Assembly: GCF_003001815.1 (NCBI RefSeq)
Contig: NZ_PVMZ01000030.1
Span: 36,985 to 100,984 of the forward strand
Direction of reading: 5' to 3'
Length of the DNA: 64,000 nucleotides
Origin: Actinoplanes italicus
GTDB lineage: Bacteria; Actinomycetota; Actinomycetes; Mycobacteriales; Micromonosporaceae
The notes under the pieces were generated by a model. It ran no database searches. It was not told the DNA's origin and saw only the letters and a list, made by a program, of their open reading frames with translations. A program made the position numbers and the translations under genes. Positions 54,830-63,935 of this stretch are shown here, piece by piece (the first letter of the stretch is position 1; every line of letters starts with the position of its first letter).

Positions 54830-55726
54830 ATGATCGACGTCGTGGCGGTCCGGCCGCCCCGGCTGCGGGCCGGTGACCTGGTGGCGCTCGTGGCTCCGGC
54901 CGGGCCGGTGCCCGAGGACCAGGCGGCCCGCACCGAGCGGATCCTGGCCGGGTGGGGTCTGCGGACGAGACAGGGGCGGCATTCTCTCGGCCGCAGCGGT
55001 TTCCTCTCCGGTACGGACGACGAGCGCCTCGCCGACCTGAACGCCGCCCTGCGTGACCCGTCAGTGCGGGGCGTGATGTGCCTGCGGGGCGGTTACGGCA
55101 GTCAGCGCATCGTGGACCGGCTCGACTTCGCGGCCGTGCGCGCCGACCCGAAGGTGGTCGTCGGGTTCTCCGACATCACGGCGCTGCACCTGGCCCTGTG
55201 GTGCGAGGCGCGGCTGGCCACCGTGCACGGTCCGGTCGGCGTGGCGTTGCGGGAGGACACTCCGGCCGCCGAGGCGGTCCGCCGGAGCATGATGACCGCC
55301 GAGCCGGTGGTCGTGACGGCCGGGCCCGCGGCCGCCGGGGTTCCCGGCCGGGCGGACGGCATCCTGCTCGGCGGCAACCTGACCCTGCTCGCGGCGAGCT
55401 GCGGCACCCGGCACCAGCCGCCGGTCGCGGGGGCGATCCTGCTGCTGGAGGAGGTGAACGAGGCTGCGTACCGGGTGGACCGTTCGCTGGTGCAGCTGCG
55501 GCGGGCCGGGTGGCTCGACGGTGTGGCCGGGGTGGCGCTCGGCCACTTCACGAACTGTCCGGGGGCGGACGCGGTGCTGGCCGAGCACCTGGGCGGGCTC
55601 GGTGTGCCCGTGCTGGGCGGCCTGCCGATCGGCCACGACCTGGCACAGATCGCCGTCGGGCTCGGGCTGCCGGCCCGGATCGACACGGCGGCGGGCACCC
55701 TGACCGTCGAGGCCCCTGCCCGGTAG
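54830..55726 (+). CDS. LD-carboxypeptidase, peptidase family S66
   Basis: 298 aa. N-terminal RLRAGDLVALVAPAGPV, the RGGYGSQRIVDRLD motif and the Ser nucleophile in VVGFSDITALHLAL are seen. The Glu site EEVNEAAYRVDRSL and His region GGLPIGHDLAQIAVGLG complete the S66 triad. It removes D-Ala from tetrapeptide stems in murein recycling. It is divergent from the SUKH-RR-VanY-HK operon (112 bp apart), which would place two wall-trimming peptidases side by side. Confidence 0.92.
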   Translation: MIDVVAVRPPRLRAGDLVALVAPAGPVPEDQAARTERILAGWGLRTRQGRHSLGRSGFLSGTDDERLADLNAALRDPSVRGVMCLRGGYGSQRIVDRLDFAAVRADPKVVVGFSDITALHLALWCEARLATVHGPVGVALREDTPAAEAVRRSMMTAEPVVVTAGPAAAGVPGRADGILLGGNLTLLAASCGTRHQPPVAGAILLLEEVNEAAYRVDRSLVQLRRAGWLDGVAGVALGHFTNCPGADAVLAEHLGGLGVPVLGGLPIGHDLAQIAVGLGLPARIDTAAGTLTVEAPAR

Positions 55727-55749
55727 CGACATTGCGGAAGGATGGTCCC

Positions 55750-55905
55750 GTGGCTGACGAATGGGTGGTGTGGCGGCAGGACGACAATGGGAACCGGTAC
55801 GTCGTGCGGCGCCTGGAGTCGCGTGAGGAGGCCGAGAAGCTGGCGGCCGAGTTGGAGGCTCGCGGGCACAAGCAGCTGTACTGGGTGGTGGCGCCGGAAC
55901 GGTAA
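55750..55905 (+). CDS. Very small SPOR-like protein
   Basis: 51 aa from GTG 55750 with GGAAGG upstream: ADEWVVWRQDDNGNRYVVRR, then LESREEAEKLAAELEARGHK and QLYWVV. The beta-alpha-beta pattern resembles a shortened SPOR (septal peptidoglycan-binding) fold and is conserved as a stand-alone small protein in related actinomycetes, to my knowledge. It lies 24 bases after the LD-carboxypeptidase, suggesting shared expression. Confidence 0.75.
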   Translation: MADEWVVWRQDDNGNRYVVRRLESREEAEKLAAELEARGHKQLYWVVAPER

Positions 55906-55944
55906 TCCCATAACGGACACAACTGCATATGTCACGATATTTGT

Positions 55945-57372
55945 ATGCGGTTGTCACGTCGGTCCTTGCTCAGCGCCGCCCTGATCGGTGTGGCGTCCCC
56001 GCGTCCGGGCGGAACCCCCGGCCCCGGCGCGGCCGACTGGCGTGCCCTCGCCGACGGGCTCGAAGGCACCCTCGACCTGCCCGGCAGCGTCTCCTACGAG
56101 CAGGCCCGGCGGCTGTTCTCACCGCGCTTCGACCACATCCTCCCGCCCGCGATCGTGCACTGCGCCAGCCCGGCCGACGTCGTCGAGGCGGTCCGGTTCG
56201 CCGTCCGGACCGGACTGCCGATCGTGCCGCGCGGCGGCGGCCACTCCTACGTGGGCGCCTCCACCACGACGGGCGGACTGGTCCTCGACGTGCGGCCGAT
56301 GAAGGGCGTCGGCTACGACGCGCCGACCTCCACCGCGACGATCGGCGGCGGGACCTCGCTGCTCGACGTCTACACCGGCCTCGGCGCCTACAACGTCTCG
56401 ATCCCGTCGGGCACCTGCGGCTCGGTCGGCATCAGCGGCCTGACCAGCGGCGGCGGGATCGGCGGTGCCGCTTCCGCGTACGGCCTGACCTGCGACGGCG
56501 TCGTGGCCGCCGACGTGGTGACCGCGGACGGCCGCTACCGGACCGTCGACGCCGCCCGGGAACCCGAGCTGTTCTGGGCGCTGCGCGGCGGCGGGGGCGG
56601 GCAGTTCGGGGTGGTCACCTCGTGGCGGATCCGCACCCACCCGGCCGGGAACACCGGGACGTTCCAGCTCACCTTCGGCTGGACGGACGCCGCCGCGGTG
56701 GCCACCGGCTGGCAGAACCGGATCGCGGTGGCGCCCGACAACAGCTGGTCGTCGTGTCAGTTCACCGCCGACCGGGTGGGCGCGCTGTCCGTACGCGTCG
56801 CCGGTTTCGTCCTCGACTCGGATGCCGCCGCCGAGGTGACCGCGATGACCACCGCCATCGGCCGTTCCCCGGTCACCACCGTCATCGAGAGCAAGCCGCA
56901 CGTGCAGATCCTCAGGGAGCGGGCCGCCGGCGCCGCCCGGGCAACCCACCTGATCGGCAGTGAGATCTTCCGGCAGTCGCTGCCGCCCGCCGGGATCACC
57001 GCCCTGCTCGGCGTGGTGCAGGCGCGGGCCGCGAGCAGGCGGCCGGGACTGGCCAAGCTGAAGCGGATGACCGGGGCGCCGGCCCGGGTCGCGGCCGACG
57101 CCACCGCGTTTCCGTGGCACGGTGCCGCCAGCATGCTGCAGTGGCTGGTGGAACCGCCTGTCGCGGACGCGGCGTCGATCGCCGACGGGTACACCTGGAT
57201 CGACTCCGGCCACCGGGCCGTGGCGCCGTGGTCGGCCGGGCGCTACGTCAACTACCTGGAGCCGGGTCCCACCGATCCGGTCCGCTATCACGGCGCCCAC
57301 CTCGAACGGCTGCGCCGCGTGCGTGCCGCCGCCGACCCGAGCCGCGTGTTCCGCTCGGCCTGCCCGATCTGA
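55945..57372 (+). CDS. Tat-exported berberine-bridge-like FAD oxidoreductase
   Basis: 475 aa with a twin-arginine signal (SRRSLLSAALIG). An FAD_binding_4 domain has GGGHSYVGAST (His at about 99, the 8-alpha-histidyl site) and SGTCGSVGISGLTSGGGIGG (Cys site for the second, 6-S-cysteinyl bond); both bicovalent residues are present. The C-terminal berberine motif is YVNYLEPG .. ARYHG-like (RYHGAHLERLRRVRAAADP). It oxidises an unknown substrate outside the membrane using O2. ATG 55945. Confidence 0.93.
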   Translation: MRLSRRSLLSAALIGVASPRPGGTPGPGAADWRALADGLEGTLDLPGSVSYEQARRLFSPRFDHILPPAIVHCASPADVVEAVRFAVRTGLPIVPRGGGHSYVGASTTTGGLVLDVRPMKGVGYDAPTSTATIGGGTSLLDVYTGLGAYNVSIPSGTCGSVGISGLTSGGGIGGAASAYGLTCDGVVAADVVTADGRYRTVDAAREPELFWALRGGGGGQFGVVTSWRIRTHPAGNTGTFQLTFGWTDAAAVATGWQNRIAVAPDNSWSSCQFTADRVGALSVRVAGFVLDSDAAAEVTAMTTAIGRSPVTTVIESKPHVQILRERAAGAARATHLIGSEIFRQSLPPAGITALLGVVQARAASRRPGLAKLKRMTGAPARVAADATAFPWHGAASMLQWLVEPPVADAASIADGYTWIDSGHRAVAPWSAGRYVNYLEPGPTDPVRYHGAHLERLRRVRAAADPSRVFRSACPI

Positions 57373-57386
57373 CGGCGCATAGGATC

Positions 57387-57818
57387 ATGCCCATGGCTTC
57401 CGATCTCGTCGAGCGTCTCGGTCTGCGGCCGCACCCGGAGGGCGGGTGGTACAGGGAGACCTGGCGCTCCCCGGTCATGTTCGAGCCGGACGGCTACGAC
57501 GGGCCACGGCACGCCGCCACCGCGATCTACTTCCTGCTGCACCCGGGTGAGCGGTCGGCGTGGCACGTGGTCCGCTCGGCCGAACTGTGGTTCTGGCACT
57601 CCGGCGGCCCGCTGCTGCTGCGCCGTGGCGGCAGCGGCGACGAGCCCGGCGACGGCGACGAGGTGCTGCTCGGCCCGGACGTCGCGGCCGGTCAGGAGCC
57701 GCAGGTGCTGATCCCGCCCGGCGTCTGGCAGGCCGCCGAGCCGGCCGGTGACGAGCCGGTCCTGGTCAGCTGCGTGGTGGCGCCCGGCTTCGACTTCGCC
57801 GACTTCCGGATGGCCTGA
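57387..57818 (+). CDS. Cupin of the DUF985 (YML079-like) family
   Basis: 143 aa: LVERLGLRPHPEGGWYRETWRS, AIYFLLHPGERSAWHVVRSAELWFWHSGGPL and the closing SCVVAPGFDFADF are the DUF985 pattern, a cupin barrel of unknown function. ATG 57387 has AGGATC upstream; ATG 57393 is possible. It lies 14 bases after the oxidoreductase gene, so it may be co-transcribed. Confidence 0.92.
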   Translation: MPMASDLVERLGLRPHPEGGWYRETWRSPVMFEPDGYDGPRHAATAIYFLLHPGERSAWHVVRSAELWFWHSGGPLLLRRGGSGDEPGDGDEVLLGPDVAAGQEPQVLIPPGVWQAAEPAGDEPVLVSCVVAPGFDFADFRMA

Positions 57819-57833
57819 GGCGCGATGCAGGCC

Positions 57834-58937
57834 TCAGGGCACGCCGACCTTGGCGAACTGTCCCGGCTCGACGGTGAGGAAGGTCTTCGCGCCGGGCAGG
57901 TGCAGCGGAATGCCGGCGTAGTCGCAGCTGTCGGCCACCGCGAGCACCCGGCCGGTCAGCGGCTCGCTGCGCACCGCGACGCCCCACTCCGACAGCGACA
58001 GCAGGCTGGCGCTGTCCGGGCTGAACGCCACGGTCCGCATCATCGGGATGGCGTACTCGACGACGATGGTCCGGTTGGTGCTCAGCTCGACCACCCGTGA
58101 CCGCCGGTCGAACGAGACGGCCGCGAGGTACTTCCCGTCGGGGCTGAACGCGAGGGTGCGTACGCCGCCGCCGGGGATGAACGGCTCCGCCTCCGGCCTC
58201 CAGTCCTCGGTGCGGAAGATCAGCACCTGGCCGCCCTTGCCGATGGCCGCGAGCCGGCTGCCGTCCGCGCTGAACTGCAGGGTGCTGGCACCGTCCAGGT
58301 TGATCGCGAACCCGAACTTCTCGCTGATGTCCTTCACCCGCCGCCCGGTCCTGACGTCCCAGATGCGGACCAGATCGTCACTGCCAGTGGCGAGGTACCG
58401 GCCGTTCGGGCTGATCGCGAGCGACAGGATGAGCCGGACGTCGTTCTGGCGCCCGCCTGTCCCGATGTTGTTCGGCACGGGGAACGTGCGCACGGCCTTG
58501 CCGGTGTCCACGTTCCACACCACGGCCGCGTTCACCCAGCCGATCAGGTTGCTCTTCGTGGGTACCTCACCGTACGCCACCATCAGCTTGCCGTCCGGCG
58601 TGAACACGGCGGAGGCGGTCGGGCGGTCCTGATCGAAGGAACGCACCTTGCGGCCGGTGCCGACGTCGAACAGCTCCATCGCCACCTGGTCGAGCACGAA
58701 CCGTCCGTCCGGGCTGGCCGCGACCGGGTGCTCCTTCTCGGCGAACTCGGCCGGGACCACACCCAGCGGCTGCCCGCACGGGTCCTTCTCACGGCCGCCG
58801 GTCAGTCCGAACCAGTCCGTCGTCGCGCCGATCACGATCGTGCCGGCACCGCAGAAGACGGCCGTCACGGTCAGAACCGTGAGGAGCACCCGCTTCCCCC
58901 GCGACACCGGCTGCGCCGGAGACCCCTCGGCAACCAT
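57834..58937 (-). CDS. Membrane-anchored WD40-like beta-propeller
   Basis: 367 aa from ATG 58937: one N-terminal helix (VLLTVLTVTAVFCGAGTIVIGA) and then about seven blades with SPDG/SPNG turns and WD-type strands (VFTPDGKLMVAYG, AISPNGRYLATGSDDLVRIWDVRTGR, AFSPDGKYLAAVSFD, AFSPDSASLLSLSEWG). It lies outside the membrane by topology. Such propellers scaffold protein interactions; the partner is unknown. It is convergent with the cupin gene. Confidence 0.88.
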   Translation of the reverse strand: MVAEGSPAQPVSRGKRVLLTVLTVTAVFCGAGTIVIGATTDWFGLTGGREKDPCGQPLGVVPAEFAEKEHPVAASPDGRFVLDQVAMELFDVGTGRKVRSFDQDRPTASAVFTPDGKLMVAYGEVPTKSNLIGWVNAAVVWNVDTGKAVRTFPVPNNIGTGGRQNDVRLILSLAISPNGRYLATGSDDLVRIWDVRTGRRVKDISEKFGFAINLDGASTLQFSADGSRLAAIGKGGQVLIFRTEDWRPEAEPFIPGGGVRTLAFSPDGKYLAAVSFDRRSRVVELSTNRTIVVEYAIPMMRTVAFSPDSASLLSLSEWGVAVRSEPLTGRVLAVADSCDYAGIPLHLPGAKTFLTVEPGQFAKVGVP

Positions 58938-59042
58938 GCGAAACTCCCCGTCTGCCGCCCGGTCACGCATCCATCGAAAACGGTCACCATAAACCCACCG
59001 ATTTCGTACGGACGAAGCGGCCCTCTGGCGGAGCGGCGCGAG

Positions 59043-59378
59043 TCAGCGCGACCAGAACCAGCGGCGGTAGCCCCGGCGGCGCCAGGTCATCTCGTCGGCG
59101 ATCATCGCGCGGATGCTGGCCACCGCGATCGTCAGCGCATCCCGCAGACCCGCGCACGTGCGGCAGTCGGGGCCGCCGTCGCATTCGGTGCGGTGGTCCA
59201 GGGCGATGTCGGTCACCACCCGGTCGAGGGCGGCGCACGCGTAGGTACCCCGATCGTTGGGGTGCTGCCGGGACAGGATCTCCCGGAACGCGGCTATCTC
59301 CTCGTCATCGGTCGCGTACAGGTGAGCCGCGCTCTCCACCTGCCGCAACGCGTCGCGGGCCGTCTCGTTCACGTGCAA
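59043..59378 (-). CDS. Small hypothetical protein
   Basis: 111 aa from TTG 59378, chosen for GGGGGAG four bases upstream; GTG 59372 is possible. Helical, with a single CxxC-like site (GGPDCRTCAGLRDAL) and a basic, aromatic end (WRRRGYRRWFWSR). No recognised family. It is transcribed alone. Confidence 0.6.
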   Translation of the reverse strand: MHVNETARDALRQVESAAHLYATDDEEIAAFREILSRQHPNDRGTYACAALDRVVTDIALDHRTECDGGPDCRTCAGLRDALTIAVASIRAMIADEMTWRRRGYRRWFWSR

Positions 59379-59591
59379 GGCACTCCCCCAAGGCCCAGTG
59401 ACGTGTGGACGGTGAACCTAACGCTGGAACGATCCGGCACACATGGGCCGGTCAGCCGATCATCTCTGTCGAACACACGACTCCTCCCGGGTGAGCGCGC
59501 GAACCGTACCAGCCTGCCGCGGCTCCCACCAGGCATGGGACGGATTTCGATCACCGTGATCCGCGTCCTGTCCACAACCGAGGGTGAACGG

Positions 59592-59625
59592 CGGGAGCCC
59601 CGGACCGTCCGGCCCGGGGCTCCCG
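59592..59625. terminator. Terminator hairpin (12-bp stem)
   Basis: CGGGAGCCCCGG pairs perfectly with CCGGGGCTCCCG over a 10-base loop, 17 bases downstream of the lipoprotein stop (minus strand). The rest of the 263-bp gap 59379-59641 holds nothing recognisable. Confidence 0.8.
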
Positions 59626-59641
59626 CGATCACCGCGATCGG

Positions 59642-60103
59642 TCAGCGGGTGGCCTGCTGGTCGGCACCGGAGTCGACGGCGGTCCGGCTCTCCTCGATGC
59701 TGCCGACGAGCGCGTCCGCGTCCTGGCAGATGGTCTGGAACTTCAGCATCGCGGTCCGCAGCTCGGCCAGATGGCCCGCCTCGGTCGGCTCACCCGCCGC
59801 CGCCTGCGCCTGACGCACCGGCACCTCGAGCACCGCGGCGGCGGCCGTGATGATCGTGCTCTTCGACGCCTTACCGAGGGTCACGATCCGGGTGGCCGTG
59901 GCCACATCGAAGTCGTAGCCGCCCTCACCAAGAGTGGCCTGGTGGGAGATTCCACAGACCTCGGCGGTCGCCTCGTCCAGGCCGCTGATCGTCACGGCCG
60001 GGGCCGCGGTAGCGGCCGGCGCGACGGATTGTCCGCTGGTAGCGCAGCCGGTGATCACCAGAAGGGTGCTGGTGAGGACGGCCACGGTGCTGATTCCTCG
60101 CAT
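59642..60103 (-). CDS. Small lipoprotein of unknown function
   Basis: 153 aa with lipobox VITGC (Cys about 20), then a mostly helical mature part with two cysteines (EVCGIS; TICQDA) that could form a disulfide. The segment ATATRIVTLGKASKSTIITAAAAVLEVPVRQAQAA is amphipathic. ATG 60103. No family recognised. Confidence 0.78.
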   Translation of the reverse strand: MRGISTVAVLTSTLLVITGCATSGQSVAPAATAAPAVTISGLDEATAEVCGISHQATLGEGGYDFDVATATRIVTLGKASKSTIITAAAAVLEVPVRQAQAAAGEPTEAGHLAELRTAMLKFQTICQDADALVGSIEESRTAVDSGADQQATR

Positions 60104-60232
60104 GGCCCGGAGGCTACCGGGCCGGTCCGTTTCGAGGGCCCCGGACCGGACCGGATGTGACGAACGTCGTTCGCATGCGGGGGCCGCTGGTCACGCAGGG
60201 CTACCAGGTGCGCCGTGTGGTGGGATGGCATC

Positions 60233-61012
60233 GTGACCCGCGAAGCGCTGCCCGCACCGCCCTCCCGCGCACCCGACCTGGCCGACGACTTCACCGGGCC
60301 GGACCTGCGCGAGGACGTCTGGATCGACCACTATCTGCCGCACTGGACCACCCCGTCGCGATCCCGGGCGCGGTACGACCTCGACGGTGACGGGCTGCGG
60401 CTGCGGATCGACGAGGACCAGCCGGACTGGCGGCCCGAGGACGCCCCGCTGCGCGTCTCCAACATCCAGACCGGCAACTTCTCCGGCGCCGCCGGGGAGG
60501 ACCGGGGCACCCACCGGCACCGGCCGGACGGGCTGACCGTCCGCAGTCCCGGCGAGACGCGGCTGCTCTGGACCCCGTCGGCCGGCCGGATCGACGTGAC
60601 CGTCAGCGCCGCCACCGATCCGGGCAGCATGCTCGCCGTCTGGCTGGTCGGCAGCGAACACCTGGACCCGCGCGACAGCGGAGAGATCTGCGTCTTCGAG
60701 ATCGACGCCGAGGCCGTCCGCGGGAGCGAGGTGACCGCCCGGACCGGCATCAAGGCCCACCACGACGACCGGCTGCGCACCGACATGACCGAGGTGACCG
60801 TCCCGCTGGACGCGACCCGGCCGCACACGTGGACCGCGATCTGGGGCCCGGCCGGAACCGTGATCGGCTGCGAGGGCCGGGTGGTGGCCCGCTTCGCCCA
60901 GGCCACGGACTACCCGCTGATCCTGATGATCGACCTGTTCGAGACGGGCGGCCGCTCCCACACCTACCCCAAGACCGCCCGCATCCACACCCTCCGAGGC
61001 TGGCACGCCTGA
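60233..61012 (+). CDS. GH16/concanavalin-like beta-sandwich protein
   Basis: 259 aa from GTG 60233 (GTG 60215 adds 6 residues). It begins LADDFTGPDLREDVWIDHYLPHWTT and has a catalytic-like SGEICVFEIDAEAV segment (about 146-159) and WTAIWGPAGTVIGCEGRVV, the pattern of glycoside hydrolase family 16-like or DUF1349 beta-sandwiches. The E-x-D-x2-E triad of true GH16 is not clear, so carbohydrate binding without hydrolysis is possible. No signal peptide is seen. Confidence 0.75.
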   Translation: MTREALPAPPSRAPDLADDFTGPDLREDVWIDHYLPHWTTPSRSRARYDLDGDGLRLRIDEDQPDWRPEDAPLRVSNIQTGNFSGAAGEDRGTHRHRPDGLTVRSPGETRLLWTPSAGRIDVTVSAATDPGSMLAVWLVGSEHLDPRDSGEICVFEIDAEAVRGSEVTARTGIKAHHDDRLRTDMTEVTVPLDATRPHTWTAIWGPAGTVIGCEGRVVARFAQATDYPLILMIDLFETGGRSHTYPKTARIHTLRGWHA

Positions 61013-61015
61013 ACC

Positions 61016-61046
61016 CCGCTGTCTCTCACGCGCGCTGAGACAGCGG
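61016..61046. terminator. Hairpin, interspersed repeat copy 2
   Basis: CCGCTGTCTC pairs with GAGACAGCGG over an 11-base loop directly after the stop at 61012. The stem is identical to the inner stem at 42325-42369, and both are followed by CAAGATCCT about 50-60 bases later. Confidence 0.75.
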
Positions 61047-61282
61047 TATGCCACAGCCGGGGGTTGGGACTCGTGGCGGTTGGGGCAAGATCCTTCGAGG
61101 CGCTACTCACCTGTGTAGGTACGGGACCGCTTTGGGCGTACGACATGATGGCCTTCAAGGGGGTTTGGGGGTTGGCGTGACGGACGTGACGCAGTGTGCG
61201 CGGACACGTTTGCAGGCGTGAACGGCATTGTGGTGCTGGAGTTGGCAGGGGGACGGCACTCTCGGCGAAGGCGGTTCGCGGC

Positions 61283-61774
61283 ATGGAGCACGGAGATCTG
61301 GTCAGGGCGGCCACCGCGGCGGTGGCGTTCGCGGTCATGCTCGCCGGGCACTACATCGGTGATCATTGGGTGCAGACCAGCGGACAGGCCTACGGCAAGG
61401 GCCTCGACAGGGTCGGCTGCGTACGCAAGGTCGCGGTCTGGCACTGCGCCAAGCACGTCATGTCGTGGACGGCCACGACCACGCTCTTCCTGCTCGCCGC
61501 GGCCTGGTGGCTGCGTCTGCCGCTGCAGCCCGGGTGGCTCGTGGCGGGCATCGTGCTCAACGCGGTCACCCATTTCGCCGCCGACCTGCGTACGCCGCTC
61601 ATCCGGCTGGGACGCCTCCTGGGCCGTGGCGGCTACCTCGACCATGTGGGTGTGGTCCGGCCGTCGGGTCCGGCGAACAGCGGTCCGGGTACCGGCCTGT
61701 TCGAACTGGACCAGGCCTGGCACATCGGCTGGCTCGCGGTGTCCGCCCTGCTCATCGCCGGCCCGCCCGTCTGA
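61283..61774 (+). CDS. DUF3307 membrane protein
   Basis: 163 aa with the DUF3307 pattern: HYIGDHWVQTSGQAYGKG, WHCAKHVMSWTATTTLFLLAAAW, LNAVTHFAADLRTPL and the end LFELDQAWHIGWLAVSALL. Four hydrophobic segments. ATG 61283 with AAGGCGG upstream. In actinomycetes these occur on chromosomes and on integrative elements; no integrase is seen here. Function unknown. Confidence 0.85.
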   Translation: MEHGDLVRAATAAVAFAVMLAGHYIGDHWVQTSGQAYGKGLDRVGCVRKVAVWHCAKHVMSWTATTTLFLLAAAWWLRLPLQPGWLVAGIVLNAVTHFAADLRTPLIRLGRLLGRGGYLDHVGVVRPSGPANSGPGTGLFELDQAWHIGWLAVSALLIAGPPV

Positions 61775-61862
61775 CCGGCCGCTTTCCCGCACGTCCCGCT
61801 TTCCCCGCCTCCCGCTTTCCCCGCCTCGCCTCGGCCGCTTCCGCCGGTGTGGTGAACTGCGG

Positions 61863-62699
61863 TCAGGCGACCATGCGGATCACGGCGATCACGCCGACGA
61901 CGACGATCACGGCTCGCAGGACGGCGTCGGGGAGACGGCGGCCGTAGCGGGCGGCGACCATTCCGCCGGCCACCGCACTGACCGCGATCAGCAGCGCCGG
62001 CAGCCAGGCGACGACCCCGGCGACCACGAAGACCACCGCGGCGACCGTGTTGGCCACTCCGGCGAGGATGTTCTTGAGGCCGTTGACCTGCTGAAGGTTC
62101 GATGAGACCAGAACTCCGAGCAGGCCCAGGAGCAAGACGCCCAGCGCCGCACCGAAGTAACCGCCGTAGACACCTGCCGAGAAGACCCCGGCGACGAGCG
62201 CGGGACTGGAGGCGGCCACGCGGCTGGCCGCGCCTTCCGGGCCCGCGCCCTTGGTTCCGCCTTCCCAGCCCGCTGCGCCGCCTTCCCGGCCGGCACCTGC
62301 GCCGACGGTGACGCCCTGGCGGCGCAGGAGCCGGACCAGCCACGGCTGGAGCACGATCAGGATCAGCGCGCCGATGATCAGGACCGGCACCACCGCCCGG
62401 AACGTGGCATCCGGCAGGACCAGCAGCAGCCCCGCGCCGACGATGCCGCCGGCCAGGGCGGCCGCGCCGAGCGGGAGCAGCAGGCGGCGGTGCACGGCGA
62501 CCTCGGCGCGGTAGCCGTAGGCCGCGGCGAACGAACCGGGCACCAGCCCGACCGCGTTGGACGCGTTCGCAACGACCGGCGGGTAGCCGAGGGCCAGCAG
62601 GATCGGGAAGGTCACCAGGGTTCCGGAGCCGACCAGCGCGTTGATCGCGCCGGCCGCGGCGCCCGCCGCCAGGATCTGGGCAGCCTCGATGAGTTGCAC
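61863..62699 (-). CDS. TauE/SafE-family (TSUP) membrane transporter
   Basis: 278 aa from GTG 62699: VQLIEAAQILAAGAAAGAINALVGSGTLVTFPILLALGYPPVVANASNAVGL is the TSUP N-terminal repeat (shown in parts: GSGTLVTFP, ANASNAVGL). The second repeat is FSAGVYGGYFGAALGVLLL with NGLKN. A hydrophilic Gly/Ala/Glu-rich loop of about 35 residues separates the halves. Family members move sulfite, sulfoacetate or similar anions. Orientation and specificity are unknown. Confidence 0.92.
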   Translation of the reverse strand: MQLIEAAQILAAGAAAGAINALVGSGTLVTFPILLALGYPPVVANASNAVGLVPGSFAAAYGYRAEVAVHRRLLLPLGAAALAGGIVGAGLLLVLPDATFRAVVPVLIIGALILIVLQPWLVRLLRRQGVTVGAGAGREGGAAGWEGGTKGAGPEGAASRVAASSPALVAGVFSAGVYGGYFGAALGVLLLGLLGVLVSSNLQQVNGLKNILAGVANTVAAVVFVVAGVVAWLPALLIAVSAVAGGMVAARYGRRLPDAVLRAVIVVVGVIAVIRMVA

Positions 62700-62836
62700 G
62701 GGCTTTCGCCTCTCGCACGGGAACGGTCGCCGCCGGTGAGGGTCGCCGCCGTCCATCAGTTCGTGGTCGGGGTCAAGCCTAGAAAGAGATGATCATGCGG
62801 CGGCCGACGGTCCCAGAACCTGGATGGCGGGACCCG

Positions 62837-62956
62837 TCAGGAACGCGGCGGGCGGTTGCGGAGCGACACCACGAGCAGCACCGCCGCCACCACGACCGTC
62901 ACGACGAACATGCACGCCAGCAGACCTAGCAGGTGGACCGGCTTCAATGCGCCCAT
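62837..62956 (-). CDS. Short single-helix membrane protein (39 aa)
   Basis: ATG 62956 to TGA 62837: MGALKPVHLLGL, a hydrophobic helix through LLACMFVVTVVVAAVLLVVSL, then a basic tail RNRPPRS. The Met-Gly-Ala-Leu-Lys-Pro start and single helix are seen in other small actinomycete membrane proteins. It is divergent from the methyltransferase gene. Evidence is coding pattern and position only. Confidence 0.6.
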   Translation of the reverse strand: MGALKPVHLLGLLACMFVVTVVVAAVLLVVSLRNRPPRS

Positions 62957-63092
62957 CCGGCCACCCTACTGCCGGGTGCGGCGGCGGGTGTGCCACCCGG
63001 GCTCTCGGCGAGCGGCCGGAGGTTCGCGACGATGCTCTCAGGACGGCGACGCGCGGCGCGACCGGGTCAACACGGACCGCTATCCTTTGTGG

Positions 63093-63875
63093 ATGTCCGA
63101 CAGTTTCGACACCGGGCGGCCTCATCCCGCTCGCGTCTACGACGTGCTGCTCGGTGGCAAGGACAACTTCGCCGCCGACCGGGCCGCGGCGGCCGAAGGC
63201 CTGAGGGCGAACCCGAACGCGGCGACCGCGCCCCTGCAGAACCGGGCGTTCATGCGGCGCACCGTCCGGTTCCTGTCCGATGCGGGCATCCGGCAGTTCC
63301 TGGACATCGGCACCGGCCTGCCCACCTCGCCGACCGTGCACGAGGTCGCGCAGGCGGCGGATCCGTCGGCGCGGATCGTCTACGTCGACAACGACCCGCT
63401 GGTCCTGGCTCACGCGCGGGCGCTGCTGACCGGCACACCCGAAGGCCGTACCGCCTACATCGACGCGGATCTGCGGGACCCGGAGAAGATCCTCACCGAA
63501 ACGCGGCGGGTGCTCGACTTCGGCGAGCCGGTCGGGGTGCTGCTCTTCGCGGTCCTGCACTTCCTGGGCGACGACGCCGACCCGTACGGCATCGTCGCTC
63601 GTCTGATGGCCGAGCTGCCGTCCGGCAGCCACCTTGTCGTCTCGCACATCACGGCCGACCACGACCCCGAGGCGTGGGCCCGGTTCGCCGAGATCATGCG
63701 CCGGCAGGGCATCGACTCCCGGCTGCGTGACCGGGTCGAGGTGGCCCGGTTCTTCAACGGGCTGGAGCCGGTCGGCCCCGGTGTGGTGCCGATCCTGCAG
63801 TGGCGCCCCGAGGAGCAGACCGGGTTCACCGACGCGCAGGTCGCCCTCTACGGCGGCGTGGCCCGCAAACGCTGA
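63093..63875 (+). CDS. SAM-dependent methyltransferase of the DUF574 family
   Basis: 260 aa with the actinomycete DUF574 pattern: HPARVYDVLLGGKDNFAADRAAA (opening), FLDIGTGLPTSPTVHEVAQ (SAM loop), IVYVDNDPLVLAHARALL, and LLFAVLHFLGDDADPYGIV near the middle. ATG 63093. The substrate is unknown; the family is abundant in streptomycetes and relatives. It has its own promoter in the 136-bp region shared with the small membrane protein. Confidence 0.93.
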   Translation: MSDSFDTGRPHPARVYDVLLGGKDNFAADRAAAAEGLRANPNAATAPLQNRAFMRRTVRFLSDAGIRQFLDIGTGLPTSPTVHEVAQAADPSARIVYVDNDPLVLAHARALLTGTPEGRTAYIDADLRDPEKILTETRRVLDFGEPVGVLLFAVLHFLGDDADPYGIVARLMAELPSGSHLVVSHITADHDPEAWARFAEIMRRQGIDSRLRDRVEVARFFNGLEPVGPGVVPILQWRPEEQTGFTDAQVALYGGVARKR

Positions 63876-63935
63876 CACCCGAACGGTTTCCCAGCCGGGA
63901 TCTGCGCGTGATCGTGCGCTGACAGTGTGTCGGCT

